64,000 nt of DNA, taken from positions 3,782,001-3,846,000 of the forward strand of contig OZ251577.1 in the NCBI GenBank assembly GCA_965243805.1. The letters run 5' to 3'. Source of the DNA: CATQHQ01 sp965243805 (GTDB taxonomy: Bacteria; Gemmatimonadota; Gemmatimonadetes; Longimicrobiales; Gaopeijiaceae). The notes below the pieces were generated by a model that saw only the letters and a program-made list of their open reading frames with translations, ran no database searches and was not told the DNA's origin. Of this stretch, positions 8,566 to 18,611 are shown one piece after another; the first letter of the stretch is position 1; each line of letters starts with the position of its first letter. The translations under genes and the position numbers were made by a program.

Positions 8566-9539
8566 CAACCCGCCAGCCAAGCGTTGCCGGGCAACTGCTT
8601 GGCCCGGTCCTTCATCTTGGCCGCGAGCGCCCACGCTTGGGATGGGGTCGCGAACGCACCCGGCGCGCCCACAACTGCGCCGATCGACAGGCTCATGACG
8701 GTCGTGAGACTCGTCGACCCACGGCGGTCTGGCACCACCGGGAAGCCATTGGCTCGACGGTCCGCGTCGTCGCAGAAACGTGGGGCGAGCGCGCCGAAGG
8801 CCCCGACGATCTGGTCGCAACACGGGGCTACCTGCTCCGGGGCCACTACAAGAGCGAAGTCGTCGCCGCCCACATGACCCACGAAACCCTCGGGCGCCCT
8901 CTCCACCACCACTTCTCGCACGATCGCGGCCACGAGGAGGATCACCTTATCGCCCTCGGCGCAACCGTACCGGTCGTTGTACTCCTTGAAGCGGTCCAGG
9001 TCGGCGTAGCAGAGGGCAAAGGCACTGCCGGCCGCGATCTCCCCCGCCAAGCGGCGCTCGACGGCAGGCACGCCCGGCAGCCTAGTGGCGGGATGCGCAT
9101 CCAGGTCCCGCTCTGACCGTCGCAACGCCCCCTCCAGGCGCACCAACTTCTCTCGTCGCGGGAGGTGCGCCGCCAGCGCTTCGTCCGCACCGGCCTCCAG
9201 CGCGTAAGGGACGACGCCGTCGCTAGTCAGGACGATCAAGGGGATGGTGGCGGTGAGGGGATCGCCCTTCAGCCGCCGGCAGAGCGTCTCTGCATCCGCT
9301 GCCGCTTGCCGCCCCGTGGATCGCACCGTCTCCTCGGCACCGCGCTCCGGCCACCTGACGACCACGGCCGCCGGCGGTGCGCCCGTCGCGAGCGCCAGAA
9401 CTTCGGCTAGCGAGGACGCGACCGTCACGTCGAGAAAGCGCTTGTGGGCGACTTCGGCCACCTCGGTCGGAGGCGGCGAGCCGGGGGGCGCAAGCCACAC
9501 GATGCGTCGTCGTCCGCCGGGCTCGACGGCTCCAAGCAC
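8562..9539 (-). CDS. Receiver-like / GGDEF domain protein with GGDDF signature
   Basis: About 325 residues if started at the GTG at 9539; no ATG fits, so the start is tentative. The N-terminal half resembles a degenerate response-regulator receiver (RIVWLAPPG at the start, later IPLIVLTSDG and YALEAGADE). The C-terminal half is a GGDEF domain: HPATRLPG, CYADLDRFKEYNDRYGCAEGD and the signature GGDDF at about residues 222-226. Active diguanylate cyclases carry GG[D/E]EF, so this copy may have altered activity or be a c-di-GMP/GTP sensor. It follows a secreted-protein gene (9599-10426) on the same strand and ends in a stop codon overlapping that of the Rpn-like gene. Confidence 0.75.
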   Translation of the reverse strand: MLGAVEPGGRRRIVWLAPPGSPPPTEVAEVAHKRFLDVTVASSLAEVLALATGAPPAAVVVRWPERGAEETVRSTGRQAAADAETLCRRLKGDPLTATIPLIVLTSDGVVPYALEAGADEALAAHLPRREKLVRLEGALRRSERDLDAHPATRLPGVPAVERRLAGEIAAGSAFALCYADLDRFKEYNDRYGCAEGDKVILLVAAIVREVVVERAPEGFVGHVGGDDFALVVAPEQVAPCCDQIVGAFGALAPRFCDDADRRANGFPVVPDRRGSTSLTTVMSLSIGAVVGAPGAFATPSQAWALAAKMKDRAKQLPGNAWLAGC

Positions 9540-9598
9540 CGCACTTCGCGCCGCGCCGCGGAGCTTGGCCGACAGGCGGAGCTCGGCCGAAGGGGAGG

Positions 9599-10426
9599 TC
9601 AGGGCGTCCGAACCGATGCCGTCACCTCGAGGCGCTCGGTGCCCGGTCGACTCCGCAGGCGCACGGCCACGAGTCCGTCGACGGCGCTGAAGATGTGGTT
9701 GACGGCGAGGGTCCACAGCGCACGGCGAGCGTCGCGAAAGCCCTGGTCGCTCTCACGGATCATGTCGCCGAGGCGTATCCGATCCGGTTGGCCGCCGGAC
9801 CATGCCCACAGGAACTGGGGGCCGTAGCCGCGCTCCTTGTAGTACTCCAGAGCGCGCGCGTAGCCCGGCGACTGCTCCGGTGCCGCCGGGTCCACGCCGA
9901 AGATCTCCGTCGCCAGCGCCCACACCGAGCCGTTGTAGGTGGCCGGGTCCGTTTCGGGCTGAAGGCCCGGCAGTGCAGGGTCTGCGTCCCACGCCCCCGA
10001 GAGGGGCCACTGGGACAGGGTCTCGTAGTAGTCGAAGTTGCCGTCGCGCCGTGGACCCGTGCTCCAGCTCGCCCGAGCGGCCTCCCAGGCAAAGTCCCGG
10101 TAGTCGTCCCGGGTGCCCAGCGCATCGCTTCGCGAACGAAAGTACAGAAACGCCGACAGCACCTCCAGCCCGGCGTAGGCGATCCAACGCCGCTGCCCCA
10201 TCCTGCCCTGGGCCAACCCAGGGAGCGCCAACGATGAGAGGAACGCATCGGCCTGCCCCAGCTCGCCCGACTCCCGCTCCCACGCCGACCACGGCCCGGG
10301 CGCCGCCACCTTGCTCAACCCGGAGCCCCACGGATGCTGGGCCACCGCCGCCGGCGACGCGGCGACGGACACGGCCACGGTCGCAACCACCGCAACGCTC
10401 GCGGTCACGGCGACGGTCGCAGCCAT
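9599..10426 (-). CDS. Secreted/membrane protein of unknown function, partner of PorV-like gene
   Basis: 275 residues with an N-terminal hydrophobic, Ala/Val-rich signal sequence (MAATVAVTASVAVVATVAV) ending near AVAQ. The region SLALPGLAQGRMGQRRWIAY-AGLEVLSAFLYFRS recalls the LPG-x-GQ-Y/W pattern of DUF5683-type membrane proteins. A further hydrophobic patch, ALWTLAVNHIFSAVDGLVA, lies near the C-terminus. The ATG at 10426 is 2 bp after the stop of the PorV/PorQ-like gene, so the two are coupled. It is likely an envelope protein working with that outer-membrane protein; no catalytic motif was recognised. Confidence 0.6.
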   Translation of the reverse strand: MAATVAVTASVAVVATVAVSVAASPAAVAQHPWGSGLSKVAAPGPWSAWERESGELGQADAFLSSLALPGLAQGRMGQRRWIAYAGLEVLSAFLYFRSRSDALGTRDDYRDFAWEAARASWSTGPRRDGNFDYYETLSQWPLSGAWDADPALPGLQPETDPATYNGSVWALATEIFGVDPAAPEQSPGYARALEYYKERGYGPQFLWAWSGGQPDRIRLGDMIRESDQGFRDARRALWTLAVNHIFSAVDGLVAVRLRSRPGTERLEVTASVRTP

Positions 10427-10428
10427 GC

Positions 10429-11496
10429 CTAGAAGGCGACCCCAAACGCCAAGTGAACGGGCTCCGTCTCGCCCGTCACCAGCGAGCGAATGAGCGACTT
10501 GGCCAAGGTCAGGTCGAAGCGGTCGAACCGGAACCCGACGCCCACCGACGCACCGTCGGTGCGGTCCAGCTGTCCCCCCACGTACCCGGCCCGCAACGAG
10601 AAGAGCCCAGCCGCCGAGAAGTCCACACCGGCGTAGAACGAGGGCGACCCCAAGTCCCTGGCCCTGTCCTCCGCCTCTATGGCCAGCCAGAGCTCCATGG
10701 AGTTCTCCGGAACCAGTCGGTGGAGCACTTCGTAGGCGGCGGCCAACCGGAGTCGAGTCGGCAGGGGGTCGGACTGCTCCTGATTCCTGATCTGGAACTC
10801 GGTTCCGGCGTGGGCGACCATCCAGCCGAAGCGCAACGGGATGCTGCTGAACGGTCGGGCCTGCACCCCCACGTCCACGGCGTAGGCCGAGCTGGTCGTC
10901 TCCAGGTCCGGGCAGTCGCCCCGGCAGCCGATCCTGAACTGCACCAGCTTGAGGTTGACGCCGGCGTGAATCCTTCCCGGAAAGGAGGTGGCGAAGCTGG
11001 CGATGACGGCGTGGTTCCATATCGAGAGCGACCCCAGCGCGTTGCCGAACTCGTCGCGGAGGTCCTGGTCGCCCACGTCCAGCAGCAAGTAGGAAACGCC
11101 GAAGGTTCCGACCCGCTCCCACGGCAGCAGCGCGCTCGCCGCGACCGCTTCGCCCACCAGCTGTTCTCCCCGATACACCATGACCCGCCGACGGGTCTGC
11201 TCCGCCAGCGCCGCCGGGTTCCAGAACGCCCCCTCTCCGCTGGACAGCGCAGTCATGGCGCGCCCCATGCCGACCCCCTGGGCACCCACCGGCAAGAGCA
11301 GGAACAGAGCCCCCTCCTGGGCACGCGCCCCCTGCCCGCTCTGGCCTTCGGCCCGAGCCGGAAGCAAGCCGGCAAGAAGGGCGGCGGAGACGCTCAGCGC
11401 AACGGAGGCGCCCAGCGCGGCGGAGACGAGCGCGCCGAGCAACCCCGTCCGCCGGACGACTCCCCCAGCCCGCCGCAACATCCTAACCGGGATCAC
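10429..11496 (-). CDS. PorV/PorQ family outer-membrane protein
   Basis: 355 residues. After an unusually long signal region (to about residue 50), the mature part begins ALFLLLPVGAQGVGMGRAMTAL, followed by SGEGAFWNPAALAE. This G-x-G-x-A and W-N-P-A pattern is typical of PorV/PorQ (FadL-like barrel) proteins. The rest is alternating beta strand ending in HLAFGVAF with a terminal Phe, as in outer-membrane barrels. The start at 11496 overlaps the era stop region by about 14 bp. PorV shuttles substrates in type IX secretion in Bacteroidota; here only the family is supported and no T9SS genes are nearby. Confidence 0.75.
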   Translation of the reverse strand: MIPVRMLRRAGGVVRRTGLLGALVSAALGASVALSVSAALLAGLLPARAEGQSGQGARAQEGALFLLLPVGAQGVGMGRAMTALSSGEGAFWNPAALAEQTRRRVMVYRGEQLVGEAVAASALLPWERVGTFGVSYLLLDVGDQDLRDEFGNALGSLSIWNHAVIASFATSFPGRIHAGVNLKLVQFRIGCRGDCPDLETTSSAYAVDVGVQARPFSSIPLRFGWMVAHAGTEFQIRNQEQSDPLPTRLRLAAAYEVLHRLVPENSMELWLAIEAEDRARDLGSPSFYAGVDFSAAGLFSLRAGYVGGQLDRTDGASVGVGFRFDRFDLTLAKSLIRSLVTGETEPVHLAFGVAF

Positions 11497-12391
11497 CGGG
11501 GACTACGTACCCGAACGCCATCAGGCCCTCCTCTTTTCGTCGCCATCCGTCCCACACCTTGACCCACAGGTCCAAGTACACGCGAGCGCCGAGGAACTCC
11601 TCGATCCTCCGACGCGCGTCCCTGCCCAGCGCCTTGATCCCCGCTCCTCCCTTGCCGACCACAATCCCCTTCTGCGAACGCCGCTCCACGTAGACGGCCG
11701 CCGCCACGTACACCGGGTCCTCCCGCTCCCGGAACTCCTCCACGCGCACGGCCACCGAGTATGGAACTTCTTGGCGGTACCGCGCAAAGACCGCCTCTCT
11801 CACGAACTCCTGCACGAAGAACCGCGTAGGCGCCGTCGCCAAGTCCTCCTCCGGGTGCAGGAAAGGGCCCTCCGGCAACTTGGGTCGCAAGAACCCAAGA
11901 AGCGCGTCCAGGCCCGTGCCCTCCTTGGCCGACAGGGGAAACGTCGGCAGACCAAGTCGCCGCGCGGCCTCCTCCATCCTGCTCGGGGCGAAGGCCGAAT
12001 GGTCCGACTTGCTGGCCGCCACTGCCCCGGGTCCGTCGATCCGGCGAAAGAACTCCTCCATCTGCGCCCACTCCCTCGGCGAGGTCCTCCGCGTGCAGTC
12101 CACCACCGCCACCGCCGCGTCGGTGCCCCACCGGCCGGCCTCCGCCTCCGCCGCCATCGACCGGTGGAAGAGTTCCGGGCCGTCCACGAACCCCGGCGTG
12201 TCGACGAAGATCATCTGCACGGAGGGCTCGGTGCGTATGCCCGCTACACGTTGCCACGTGGTCTGCGCCTTGGCCGTGACGATGGCGAGCGGCCGTCCCA
12301 CCAGCGCGTTGAAGAGGGTGGACTTGCCGGCGTTGGGCAGGCCCGCCAGCAGCACGTGTCCGGCCCGGGTGGCATCTGCTGAAGGGTGCAT
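11483..12391 (-). CDS. era: GTPase Era
   Basis: Ribosome-assembly GTPase that binds the 3' end of 16S rRNA. 302 residues from ATG 12391: G1 GLPNAGKST (17-25), G3 DTPG (about 67-70), G4 as SKSD (a variant of NKxD), and a C-terminal KH domain with VVGKGGAGIKALG and LGARVYLDLWVKVW. An alternative in-frame ATG lies 13 codons upstream at 12430; both sit inside a small tandem repeat (12389-12450), so the start could be either. It is the first gene after the solitary 16S rRNA gene, about 147 bp from its 3' end and on the same strand. Confidence 0.95.
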   Translation of the reverse strand: MHPSADATRAGHVLLAGLPNAGKSTLFNALVGRPLAIVTAKAQTTWQRVAGIRTEPSVQMIFVDTPGFVDGPELFHRSMAAEAEAGRWGTDAAVAVVDCTRRTSPREWAQMEEFFRRIDGPGAVAASKSDHSAFAPSRMEEAARRLGLPTFPLSAKEGTGLDALLGFLRPKLPEGPFLHPEEDLATAPTRFFVQEFVREAVFARYRQEVPYSVAVRVEEFREREDPVYVAAAVYVERRSQKGIVVGKGGAGIKALGRDARRRIEEFLGARVYLDLWVKVWDGWRRKEEGLMAFGYVVPGDPG

Positions 12392-12450
12392 GGTCGGGCT
12401 CTGGAAAACGTCGGGCTCCGGAAAACGCATGGTCGGGCTCCGGAAAAACG
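12389..12450 (-). repeat. Three 17-18 bp repeats carrying duplicated era start codons
   Basis: Units at 12394-12410, 12411-12427 and 12433-12450 (plus strand: TCGGGCTCYGGAAAACG with one extra A in the third). The first and third are preceded by CATGG, so on the minus strand an ATG follows two of the units. Both ATGs are in frame with era. Confidence 0.8.
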
Positions 12451-12537
12451 ACGGTCGAGAATCGTGAGAAGCGGACGGGTAGACACGAGATTCTTTCGGA
12501 GGCGGCCCCGAAGAGCCGTCCTACTCGAATACTCCAG

Positions 12538-14094
<1,557 letters not shown>

Positions 14095-14400
14095 TGATAG
14101 ATTGCTTGAACAGCTCTTTGCGAACACCGGACTCTGTCCGAGTCCCTTGTTCGGAATCTGCGTTGGTTGACCCCATCGCCTGGACCCCGGATCGACCGGG
14201 GCTCGGCGAACCGACCAGCGGGACACAGTGCCCGCCGGCCCGAAAGGGCCCGCCCGCTTCTCACGACCTCAACTGTCAAAGAACCGCACTCGGGGGCTCG
14301 AAGGCCCCCGGCACCGAAGGGCTCGAAGGCCCCGGCACCGAAGCGACATCCAGGACGACGCACCCCGTGGGGGGAGCCCCGTTCCCCAGATTCGCTGGGA
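14095..14400 (-). other. 16S rRNA leader region (no protein gene)
   Basis: About 300 nt between the predicted transcription start and the mature 16S 5' end. It holds GC-rich hairpins built from a tandem duplication (14295-14343) and the minus-strand motif GTTCTTTGACAG (around 14272-14284), which resembles the rrn boxA antitermination element TGCTCTTTAACA. TTGACA inside it has no matching -10 at 17 bp, so boxA fits better than a second promoter. No coding gene is seen here. Confidence 0.5.
14295..14343. repeat. 24-25 bp tandem duplication in the 16S leader
   Basis: Two units (14295-14319 and 14320-14343) of GGCTCGAAGGCCCC(C)GGCACCGAAG differing by one C. On the minus strand the junctions form stable hairpins such as GGGGGC-CTTCGA-GCCCCC. 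Confidence 0.8.
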
Positions 14401-14407
14401 AACCTGA

Positions 14408-14436
14408 ATGGTACAACCATCCGACATGGATGTCAA
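14408..14436 (-). promoter_or_regulatory. Predicted sigma-70-type promoter of the 16S rRNA gene
   Basis: On the minus strand TTGACA (14431-14436) is separated by exactly 17 bp from TACCAT (14408-14413), a perfect -35 with a 4/6 -10. It lies between tRNA-His and the 16S gene, giving a leader of about 300 nt, so 16S can be transcribed independently of the tRNA. Confidence 0.7.
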
Positions 14437-14475
14437 CACCTTCCGGTCGGAAGGGTGGACGATCCGCTTCGGAAG

Positions 14476-14550
14476 GGTGGACGACCGGATTCGAACCGGC
14501 GACCTCCGGAACCACAATCCGGCGCTCTAACCGACTGAGCTACGCCCACC
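14476..14550 (-). tRNA. tRNA-His (anticodon GTG)
   Basis: Minus-strand cloverleaf: acceptor GTGGGCG pairing with CGTCCAC, D-arm TAGCTCAGTCGGTTAGAGC, anticodon stem CCGGA with loop TTGTGGT (anticodon GTG), T-arm GCCGGTTCGAATCCGGT. An encoded G at -1 (14550) faces C73 (14476), the hallmark of tRNA-His. The 3' CCA is not encoded. It lies about 380 bp upstream of 16S on the same strand. Confidence 0.95.
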
Positions 14551-14593
14551 ATCAGCCCCGGCGAACCGCCCTGGAGGCGACGACCGGGAAAGG

Positions 14594-14622
14594 AAGGTAG
14601 TCCATTTGGCGACCTCCGTAAA
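14594..14622 (-). promoter_or_regulatory. Possible promoter of tRNA-His
   Basis: Minus-strand TTTACG (14617-14622), 17-bp spacer, TACCTT (14594-14599), about 44 bp upstream of the tRNA. The match is only moderate (4/6 and 3/6), but the spacing and position fit. Confidence 0.35.
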
Positions 14623-14767
14623 CCCGCTCGCTTGCCGCCAGCGCGCCCGGCAACCGCCAGCCGGCAAGCCGGTTGCAACCACCCGGTTTGCCCTGGAGGG
14701 CCGTCGCCTAGTAATCTGACCTTTCGCCTCCCCCGCCACCCCCTCCCAACCCCGGAGCGACCCCGGC

Positions 14768-16312
14768 ATGATCCCCCGCCCCGCCTTTCTGACCCCCACC
14801 TTTCTGACCACCGTCGGCCTTCTCGTCTCTGGATGCGCACCCGCCGACGACTCCTCCATGGGGGGCACGGACGCTGGCGCCCCCCTTCCAGCTGGAAGCG
14901 ACGCCGCCGCCGTCGCCGCCCGAGGCCAGGCGCTGGAGATCGCTGGCGAGTGGGTCGTCCCGCCCGGCGACACCATGCTCCACCACACCGCGGGGTTCGC
15001 CAAGGTCTTGTGCTCCAACGTCTTCCTGTCGGGGCTCGACCCGGAGTTCGCCGCCGCCAACACGGGCTTCTTCTCGTCCCCCCGCGGACCCCGGGCCGTG
15101 GTCACCGACACAGTGGTGGACTTCGAGAATCGGCGGGTCCACCTGACGCTGCCCGACGGAACGATCCGCTCGGCCAAGCTCCACGGCGGGCAAGGATGTC
15201 TCGCGCTGCCCCTGGGGGAGTCGGAGCCCTACTACGATCCGGTCGAGGTCGCGTCGGCGCTGCCCGACCCCTCCGTTACCCCGTGGCCCATGGGCGACGT
15301 GCTTTCGGACGAGACGTTCCCCGACGAAGTGGACATGGCCGCTGTGGCGGAGGCAGTGGACGCGGCCTTCGACCCGGCGGAGGGGCTGACGGCGGCGTTC
15401 GTGGTCACGCACCGGGGCCGGATCTTGGGGGAGCGCTACCGGGAGGGGATCGATCACACCACCCCTCTGGAGAGCTGGTCAATGGGAAAGAGCCTCACGG
15501 GCACGCTGATGGGCGTGCTGATTCAGAAAGGGGTGTACGACCTCTGGCAGCCGGCGCCGGTGCCCGAGTGGCAGGCGGAGGGCGACCCTCGCGGCCAGGT
15601 GCGGATCGGCGACATCATGCGCATGTCTTCCGGGCTGCGCTTCCGCAACCGAAGCGATCCTGGGTACGACCCCTCCGTGGGCTACCCGGACCACCTCTAC
15701 GTCTACACGGGCACCGTCAACTCCTTCCTGTGGGCGGCGAGCAAGGACCTGCAGTGGCCCCCTGGGACCGTCGGTCGCTACCGGAACTCGGACCCGGTGA
15801 TCACCAATTACCTGATCCGCCTGGGCGTGGAGGGGCTGGGGGAGAGCTACCACGAGTTCCCTCAGCGGCATCTCTTCGACAAGCTGGGCATCCGCAACCT
15901 GATCCCCGAAACCGATCCCTACGGCAACTTCCTGCTCCAGGGCTACGAATTCGGAAGCGGGCGGGACTGGGCGCGCCTGGGGAACCTGTACCTGACCGAC
16001 GGCGTGGCGAACGGCGAGCGGCTCCTGCCCGAAGGGTACGTGGAGTACGTGTCCACCCTGGCGCCGGGGTGGGAGGCCGACGGACGCCATCAGTACGGAG
16101 GCGGGTTCTTCTGGGTGAACCAAGCGGGACAGTTCCCCGTCCCCGAGAGCGCGTTCTTCATGGCCGGGGCTGGGGGGCAGTACACCATTGTGATCCCGAG
16201 CCACGAGATGGTGGTGGTACGCCAGGGACACTACTCCGGGTCGGGGCCGGGCCGGACCGCCCTCGAACGCGCGCTGAGCCTGCTGATGGAGGCGGTGCCG
16301 ACGACGGAGTGA
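14768..16312 (+). CDS. Serine hydrolase lipoprotein of the beta-lactamase / 6-aminohexanoate-hydrolase type
   Basis: 514 residues with a lipoprotein signal (lipobox LVSGC at about residues 19-23). The class C beta-lactamase/DD-peptidase fold is shown by the nucleophile motif SMGK (SxxK, Ser about 238) and YRNSD (YxN, about 337). A C-terminal GAGGQYTIVIPSHEMVVVRQG strand takes the place of the KTG motif. The extra 170-residue N-terminal domain (with VHLTLPDGTIRSAKLHGGQGCLALP) is typical of this subgroup. Substrate unknown: peptide, amide or ester hydrolysis in the periplasm is inferred from the fold. It stands alone between tRNA-His (divergent) and a broken Rpn-like gene. Confidence 0.85.
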   Translation: MIPRPAFLTPTFLTTVGLLVSGCAPADDSSMGGTDAGAPLPAGSDAAAVAARGQALEIAGEWVVPPGDTMLHHTAGFAKVLCSNVFLSGLDPEFAAANTGFFSSPRGPRAVVTDTVVDFENRRVHLTLPDGTIRSAKLHGGQGCLALPLGESEPYYDPVEVASALPDPSVTPWPMGDVLSDETFPDEVDMAAVAEAVDAAFDPAEGLTAAFVVTHRGRILGERYREGIDHTTPLESWSMGKSLTGTLMGVLIQKGVYDLWQPAPVPEWQAEGDPRGQVRIGDIMRMSSGLRFRNRSDPGYDPSVGYPDHLYVYTGTVNSFLWAASKDLQWPPGTVGRYRNSDPVITNYLIRLGVEGLGESYHEFPQRHLFDKLGIRNLIPETDPYGNFLLQGYEFGSGRDWARLGNLYLTDGVANGERLLPEGYVEYVSTLAPGWEADGRHQYGGGFFWVNQAGQFPVPESAFFMAGAGGQYTIVIPSHEMVVVRQGHYSGSGPGRTALERALSLLMEAVPTTE

Positions 16313-16349
16313 CGCGCCGGAGCTGAGCCGGGGCGCTGAGGACTGGGGT

Positions 16350-17202
16350 TTAGCTGCTGGTCGCCTTGGCGATCAGCTCGTCGCCCGTCTCGCACTCCAC
16401 CACCAGCCGACCCAGCCGCGCCAGCCGTGCGCGGTCCGTCACGCCTGCAAGCACATCCGCCAGACGCTCCGCCACGTCCGCGCCGAACTTCCACCGCGCC
16501 GTGTCGATGTATGCCCGCGCCTCCCCGCGCGCTAGGGCATGCTTCTCCACTGCCGAGATATGGTTCCCGTACACCTTGCCCGCCTCCTTCAGCGTGTCCA
16601 ACTGTTCGATGATCTCCGCCGGCGCCCCCCAATCTATCAGCTGAAGCCGAAGCCACGCGCTGGCCGTAGATGAACGGCCTCAACTCCTCCGGCACGAGCT
16701 TCTCCAACTCGCACGCCTTGCTCAACGCCGTCTTCCACCGGCCCTCGAAGCTCTTCACCACCACGAACAGCACCGCGCTCTCCTCCCCCTCGGCCCCCGC
16801 GCCCCGGCCCTCCGTCAGGCTCTGGTAGCACAGCGCCGTCTCGAGCAGTGCGCGGGTCGCCATCGTCCTGTCCTCCGTCGACTGGAACTCGAAGAGGACG
16901 ACGAGCCAGAGCGGACGGCTGCGGAACCGGACCCTCCACGCCATGTCGACCAGGCGGACGGTCTCGCTCCCGGCGTCGACGAACTCGGTGGGCATCTGTT
17001 CGAGGGTGTCGAAGTCGAGGTCGTCGATCCAGGTACCGCCGACGGACGGGCCGACGAACTCGACGACGACCTCCTCCACGACTTCCGCGAACGAGTAGAA
17101 CTGCTTGTACACGCGGTCCTTCTCGCCGTGCTTCGGCTGGTCGGATTGCTTCGGCTGGTCGGATTGCTTCGGCTGGTCGGATTGCTTGCGCCGGTCGGAC
17201 AT
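16350..17202 (-). pseudogene. Frameshifted Rpn-like PD-(D/E)XK protein gene
   Basis: The first frame (from ATG 17202) encodes MSDRRKQSDQPK repeats, VYKQFYSFAEVVEEVV, the acidic residue in LVDMAWRVRFRSRP and the E-x-Q pair in VLFEFQSTEDRTMATRALLE, up to PFIYGQR. The homologous continuation WLRLQLIDWGAPAEIIEQLD is in the +1 frame from about 16660, running through ARWKFGADVAERLADVL to a stop at 16350 (TGDELIAKATSS matches the C-terminal end of the Rpn gene at 7444). One indel near 16655-16665 therefore splits the gene. It is a recent pseudogene, an unrecognised recoding event, or a sequencing error. Three perfect 18-bp repeats lie in its first 25 codons. Confidence 0.75.
17131..17184 (-). repeat. 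Three perfect 18-bp tandem repeats (KQSDQP) in the Rpn-like N-terminus
   Basis: CTTCGGCTGGTCGGATTG repeated exactly at 17131-17148, 17149-17166 and 17167-17184, with a decayed fourth copy to 17199. It encodes KQSDQP units right after the start codon, so copy-number change keeps the frame. Confidence 0.95.
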
Positions 17203-17484
17203 GGGCGGCCTCCATTCCTTTCCCGAGTGGGGTTCGTTGCTGCATCCGAGGTGGACGCTGGAGGCCCCGTCCGGGAAAAATCCAGTGCGGCGGGCGGGCG
17301 CGTACCCGACAAGGTGTACCCGCGAAATGCGGGGGTACGACGCCGGGGACGGGTGGCGGCCAAGAAGGGAAGTCGCGACATTCTAAGAAGTGCCAGAACA
17401 CGGGGCGCGGCAGGCACGCAGGGCCCGGTGCCGCAGCCGCACGCGCGCTTCCGTTCTCCCAAGTCGCCGAAGAGAGGCCGCTAG

Positions 17485-17733
17485 ATGCCGGACAGACGCT
17501 CCCAATGGGAGGACACGGCCTTCTTCGTGGGCACCCTCATGCTGATCGCGGGCGGGGGGCTCGCCATCCAAGCCGGGCTGGAGCTGCCTCCCGGGCAGGC
17601 CAAGCTGGTGTGGGGCGGGGTCGGCCTCGTATGGGGCACCGTGCTGATTCGGGTCTGGATCTTCCGCGAAGGGCGGCGAGGCGATCCACAGCCGCGGCAA
17701 GGTCCTCCGTCCGAGGACCGCCCGCCGGCCTGA
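17485..17733 (+). CDS. Small two-helix membrane protein
   Basis: 82 residues: a short polar N-terminus, hydrophobic segments at about 13-31 (FFVGTLMLIAGGGLAIQAGL) and 41-58 (LVWGGVGLVWGTVLIRVWIF), then a charged Pro-rich tail. The family was not recognised. It ends 3 bp before the convergent ku stop. A GAGAGG stretch lies about 12 nt upstream of the ATG. It could be a real small membrane protein; the two clean helices and compact gap support it, but there is no homology evidence. Confidence 0.55.
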   Translation: MPDRRSQWEDTAFFVGTLMLIAGGGLAIQAGLELPPGQAKLVWGGVGLVWGTVLIRVWIFREGRRGDPQPRQGPPSEDRPPA

Positions 17734-17736
17734 CGG

Positions 17737-18585
17737 CTACGTACCCGTTGTGCCCGTTGCGCGCAGCTTCGGGGGCGCCTTCTTCGACGATCCGGTACCG
17801 GAACGGCTCCGCGCGCCTCCTTCCAGACTCGCCTTCAACGCCTCCATCAGGTCGATGATCTTGGTGTCGGGCTCGGCGGCCGGAGCCACCGTGATCTGTT
17901 CGCCTTCAATCTTCCGTTCGATGAGCCCCATCACGCGCTCGCGCACTTCGTCCTTGTAGCGCCCGGGATCGAAGGACTCGCTGGACGCCTGGTCGACCAG
18001 CTGGCGCGCCAGGGTCAGTTCGGCGTCGTTCACTGCCCCGTCCTCCAAGGGAACGTCTTCGATCGACCGAACTTCGTCGGCGTAGAACAACTGCTCCATC
18101 ACCAGCCCCTCCTCCACGGGGCGGATCGCCACCAAGTACTGCTTGCCGCGGGCTGAGTAGCGGGCCACCGCCGCCTTCCCAGAGTCGCGGAGCGCAACGG
18201 AGAGGAGCCGGTAGGCCCGGGCACCTCCCGTGGCCGGACCTAGGTAGTAAGCACGCTGCAAGAAGAGGCGCTCGATCTCGTCGGCAGGGACGAACTCGGC
18301 AATCTCGATCGCTTCGTTGGACTGGGCTTCCAGCGCCTTCAGCTCGTCGGCCTCGAAGGTGACGAACTGATCCTTGGCGAACTCGTACCCCTTGATCATG
18401 TTCTCCCGGGGGACCACATCGCCGGTCTGCACGTCCACGTACTGCTGCTTGACCCGGGCTCCCGTCTCCTTGTTGATCCAGTTGAAGCGCACCTTCGCCG
18501 CCGACTGGCCAGTGGAGTACAGCTTCACCGGCAGGGAGACCAGGCCGAAGGAGATCGTGGACGCGGCGATCGGTCGAGCACTCAT
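17737..18585 (-). CDS. ku: Non-homologous end-joining protein Ku
   Basis: Bacterial Ku homodimer that threads onto DNA ends and recruits LigD. 282 residues from ATG 18585: the family opening ISFGLVSLPVKLY, the barrel core KDQFVTFEADELKALE, SNEAIEIAEFVPADEID-like strand, YYLGPATGGARAYRLL and YLVAIRPVEEGLVMEQLFY. The basic tail ends RSGTGSSKKAPPKLRA. It is 27 bp downstream of the giant autotransporter gene on the same strand and may share its transcript. ligD lies on the other side of that gene, on the opposite strand. Confidence 0.96.
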   Translation of the reverse strand: MSARPIAASTISFGLVSLPVKLYSTGQSAAKVRFNWINKETGARVKQQYVDVQTGDVVPRENMIKGYEFAKDQFVTFEADELKALEAQSNEAIEIAEFVPADEIERLFLQRAYYLGPATGGARAYRLLSVALRDSGKAAVARYSARGKQYLVAIRPVEEGLVMEQLFYADEVRSIEDVPLEDGAVNDAELTLARQLVDQASSESFDPGRYKDEVRERVMGLIERKIEGEQITVAPAAEPDTKIIDLMEALKASLEGGARSRSGTGSSKKAPPKLRATGTTGT

Positions 18586-18611
18586 CCGAGAAAGATACCG
18601 CGCCCGAGGTC

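Noticed and set aside
14273..14278. Second 16S promoter at an internal TTGACA
   Set aside because: No -10-like hexamer at 16-18 bp (the sequence there is CGGGCG); a boxA-like reading fits better.
14640..14700. Inverted repeats near GCAACCG...CGGTTGC as a terminator or attachment site
   Set aside because: Short stems in GC-rich sequence, no U-run and no integrase gene; probably chance or promoter-region structure.
17131..17184. Regular repeats considered as a CRISPR array
   Set aside because: Contiguous 18-bp units with no spacers, inside a coding region, and no cas genes in the window.
17280..17335. Hairpin GTACCCGC...GCGGGGGTAC upstream of the Rpn-like pseudogene
   Set aside because: Imperfect, short and without context to assign a role.
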